Below, one piece after another: positions 39,378 through 40,244 of a stretch of DNA of 40,244 nucleotides (the first letter of the stretch is position 1; each line of letters opens with the position of its first letter). Origin of the DNA: an uncultured Bacteroidia bacterium (GTDB taxonomy: Bacteria; Bacteroidota; Bacteroidia; Bacteroidales; Prolixibacteraceae). The notes below the pieces were generated by a model. The model saw only the letters and a program-made list of their open reading frames with translations. It was not told the DNA's origin and searched no databases. A program made the translations under genes and the position numbers. Location: positions 1-40,244 of the forward strand of contig CAIVCR010000014.1 of the NCBI GenBank assembly GCA_903904515.1. Reading direction: 5' to 3'.

Positions 39378-40244
39378 TTAAAGGTTCATATTTAAGCAAA
39401 CCATTGTTTTAGAATCTCTTAATATCAAAAAACCATTTGCAATTGCCAGAGGAGCCCAGGCATCTGCACCGTCCTTTATAACTTTTACCTGGTCCAGTTG
39501 AATATATTTGGAAGTACTTGGTTTGATAATTGTCAAAGTTCCCTCGTCATCGAGGATAAAGAATTTATTATCTGCTATAAAGTAAGGACCCAATCCAAAG
39601 CGGGCAGTTTGGCCACTTGACCAGACCATTTTCTTACAATCGGACGGATCGACGCAAACAAACTGATTTCTCAGTGAACCGGCATCTTTGGGTAATATTC
39701 CAAAAAGATGTCCTTCCCAATAGACTGGTGTCTGCTGTTCGCAGGCAAGTCCGAAACGGGGAAGGTATTGCTGCAAAACATCAATTGTAAAATTAGCACC
39801 ATTTTTCTTTAATTGAAGCATCATTGCTCCTGCTCCGTAACCTGCGGTCATAAATATTTTTCCATCGGGCATGCAAACCGGCGAGGGGGCGACGACTGAA
39901 TGGTTCCAGGCCGGTGTCTTCCACAGGACCCTCCCGATATCGGGTCCGTCTGCAGCGATGCCGACCAAACCTCCTATTGCGCTGTAAACGTACATTTTGC
40001 GACCACCAAAATTAAAGGGCATGACAGATGAATGTGACATTTTCCACCCGTCCGGATTAGGAGTTTCCCATAATTTCTTGCCGGTTTCGCAACTTACACC
40101 GATCAGAAGTGCCTTTCCTCCAGTGGCGATAATTGCTACATTGTTGTCAATCAGAGGACATTGGCCCGTATACCAGAATGGAATCTCGGTAGAATACTCT
40201 TTGGCTACATCAAGACCCCAACGAAAGTTTCCGGTTGCGCGGTC
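39378..40244 (-). CDS. PQQ-like beta-propeller protein, 5' end outside the window
   Basis: The frame stays open from the stop at 39378 through to the window edge at 40244, giving 288 codons and no start. An ATG at 40040 is internal: the 68 codons before it continue the propeller (TGNFRWGLDVAKEY, GKKLWETPNPDGWKM). Four or more W-docking blades are visible, including GRVLWKTPAWNHSV and CKKMVWSSGQTARFGLG. The order of blades and TETYPE of repeats match the other two PQQ-like propellers in the cluster. The missing N-terminus should carry a signal peptide or anchor. It is the first gene of the cluster seen here, and the operon promoter lies outside the window. Confidence 0.82.
   Translation of the reverse strand, partial: DRATGNFRWGLDVAKEYSTEIPFWYTGQCPLIDNNVAIIATGGKALLIGVSCETGKKLWETPNPDGWKMSHSSVMPFNFGGRKMYVYSAIGGLVGIAADGPDIGRVLWKTPAWNHSVVAPSPVCMPDGKIFMTAGYGAGAMMLQLKKNGANFTIDVLQQYLPRFGLACEQQTPVYWEGHLFGILPKDAGSLRNQFVCVDPSDCKKMVWSSGQTARFGLGPYFIADNKFFILDDEGTLTIIKPSTSKYIQLDQVKVIKDGADAWAPLAIANGFLILRDSKTMVCLNMNL

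Overview
The window looks like chromosomal DNA of a Bacteroidota bacterium, probably an anaerobic or facultative member near the Bacteroidales/Marinilabiliales. The reasons are an AT-rich base composition, a DUF5606 protein, a GH109-type Gfo/Idh/MocA protein, a TonB receptor, DUF5777/YceI/OB-fold neighbours, few Shine-Dalgarno sequences, and promoter boxes of the Bacteroidota type (TAnnTTTG near -7). The genus is not determined here.

Layout. 1-7.8 kb: purC, a DUF5606 protein, a TonB-dependent receptor, a GH109-like secreted oxidoreductase, a YugP-like zinc peptidase, a small Lys-rich exported protein, a DUF502 membrane protein and a cupin. 7.9-11.2 kb: an Fe-S protein divergent from a cysteine-free Crp/Fnr regulator, with a perfect 20-bp palindrome between them. 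The regulator gene overlaps pabB, which overlaps pabC. 11.3-14.7 kb: an operon of multi-domain c-type cytochrome lipoproteins, a DUF5777 outer-membrane protein, a YceI protein and an OB-fold protein, closed by a strong terminator. 14.9-16.9 kb: a type II NADH dehydrogenase and a convergent beta-barrel-like protein. 17-22.4 kb: a TolC/adaptor/RND efflux operon. 22.4-23.5 kb: a seven-unit 41-bp tandem array, a PepSY-like gene and a REP/MITE-like inverted-repeat element. 23.5-28.7 kb (minus strand): an FtsX-type ABC exporter and a GT4 glycosyltransferase.

28.8-40.2 kb (minus strand, running past the window edge) is the most unusual part: a tightly packed electron-transfer cluster. In transcription order it encodes a PQQ-like propeller protein (cut by the window edge), an NHL-type propeller with an N-terminal anchor, a 65-residue Cys-rich protein, a Tat-exported polyferredoxin (NapG-like), a NapH/NosR-like membrane polyferredoxin, a three-helix membrane-anchored PQQ-like propeller, a NuoE-NuoF fusion with the extra Fe-S domains of bifurcating HydB-type subunits, a RAYT (TnpA-REP) gene, an FAD/Fe-S protein that seems to lack its own NAD(P)H domain, and a periplasmic PQQ-like propeller. 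I know no named system with this set. The inferred role is a cytoplasmic NADH/ferredoxin-linked flavoenzyme joined to a membrane and periplasmic Fe-S relay, with propeller proteins as scaffold or redox partner. The RAYT gene sits between two subunit genes and carries a REP-type palindrome and a hexapeptide repeat inside its own reading frame.

No rRNA, tRNA or CRISPR array was seen.
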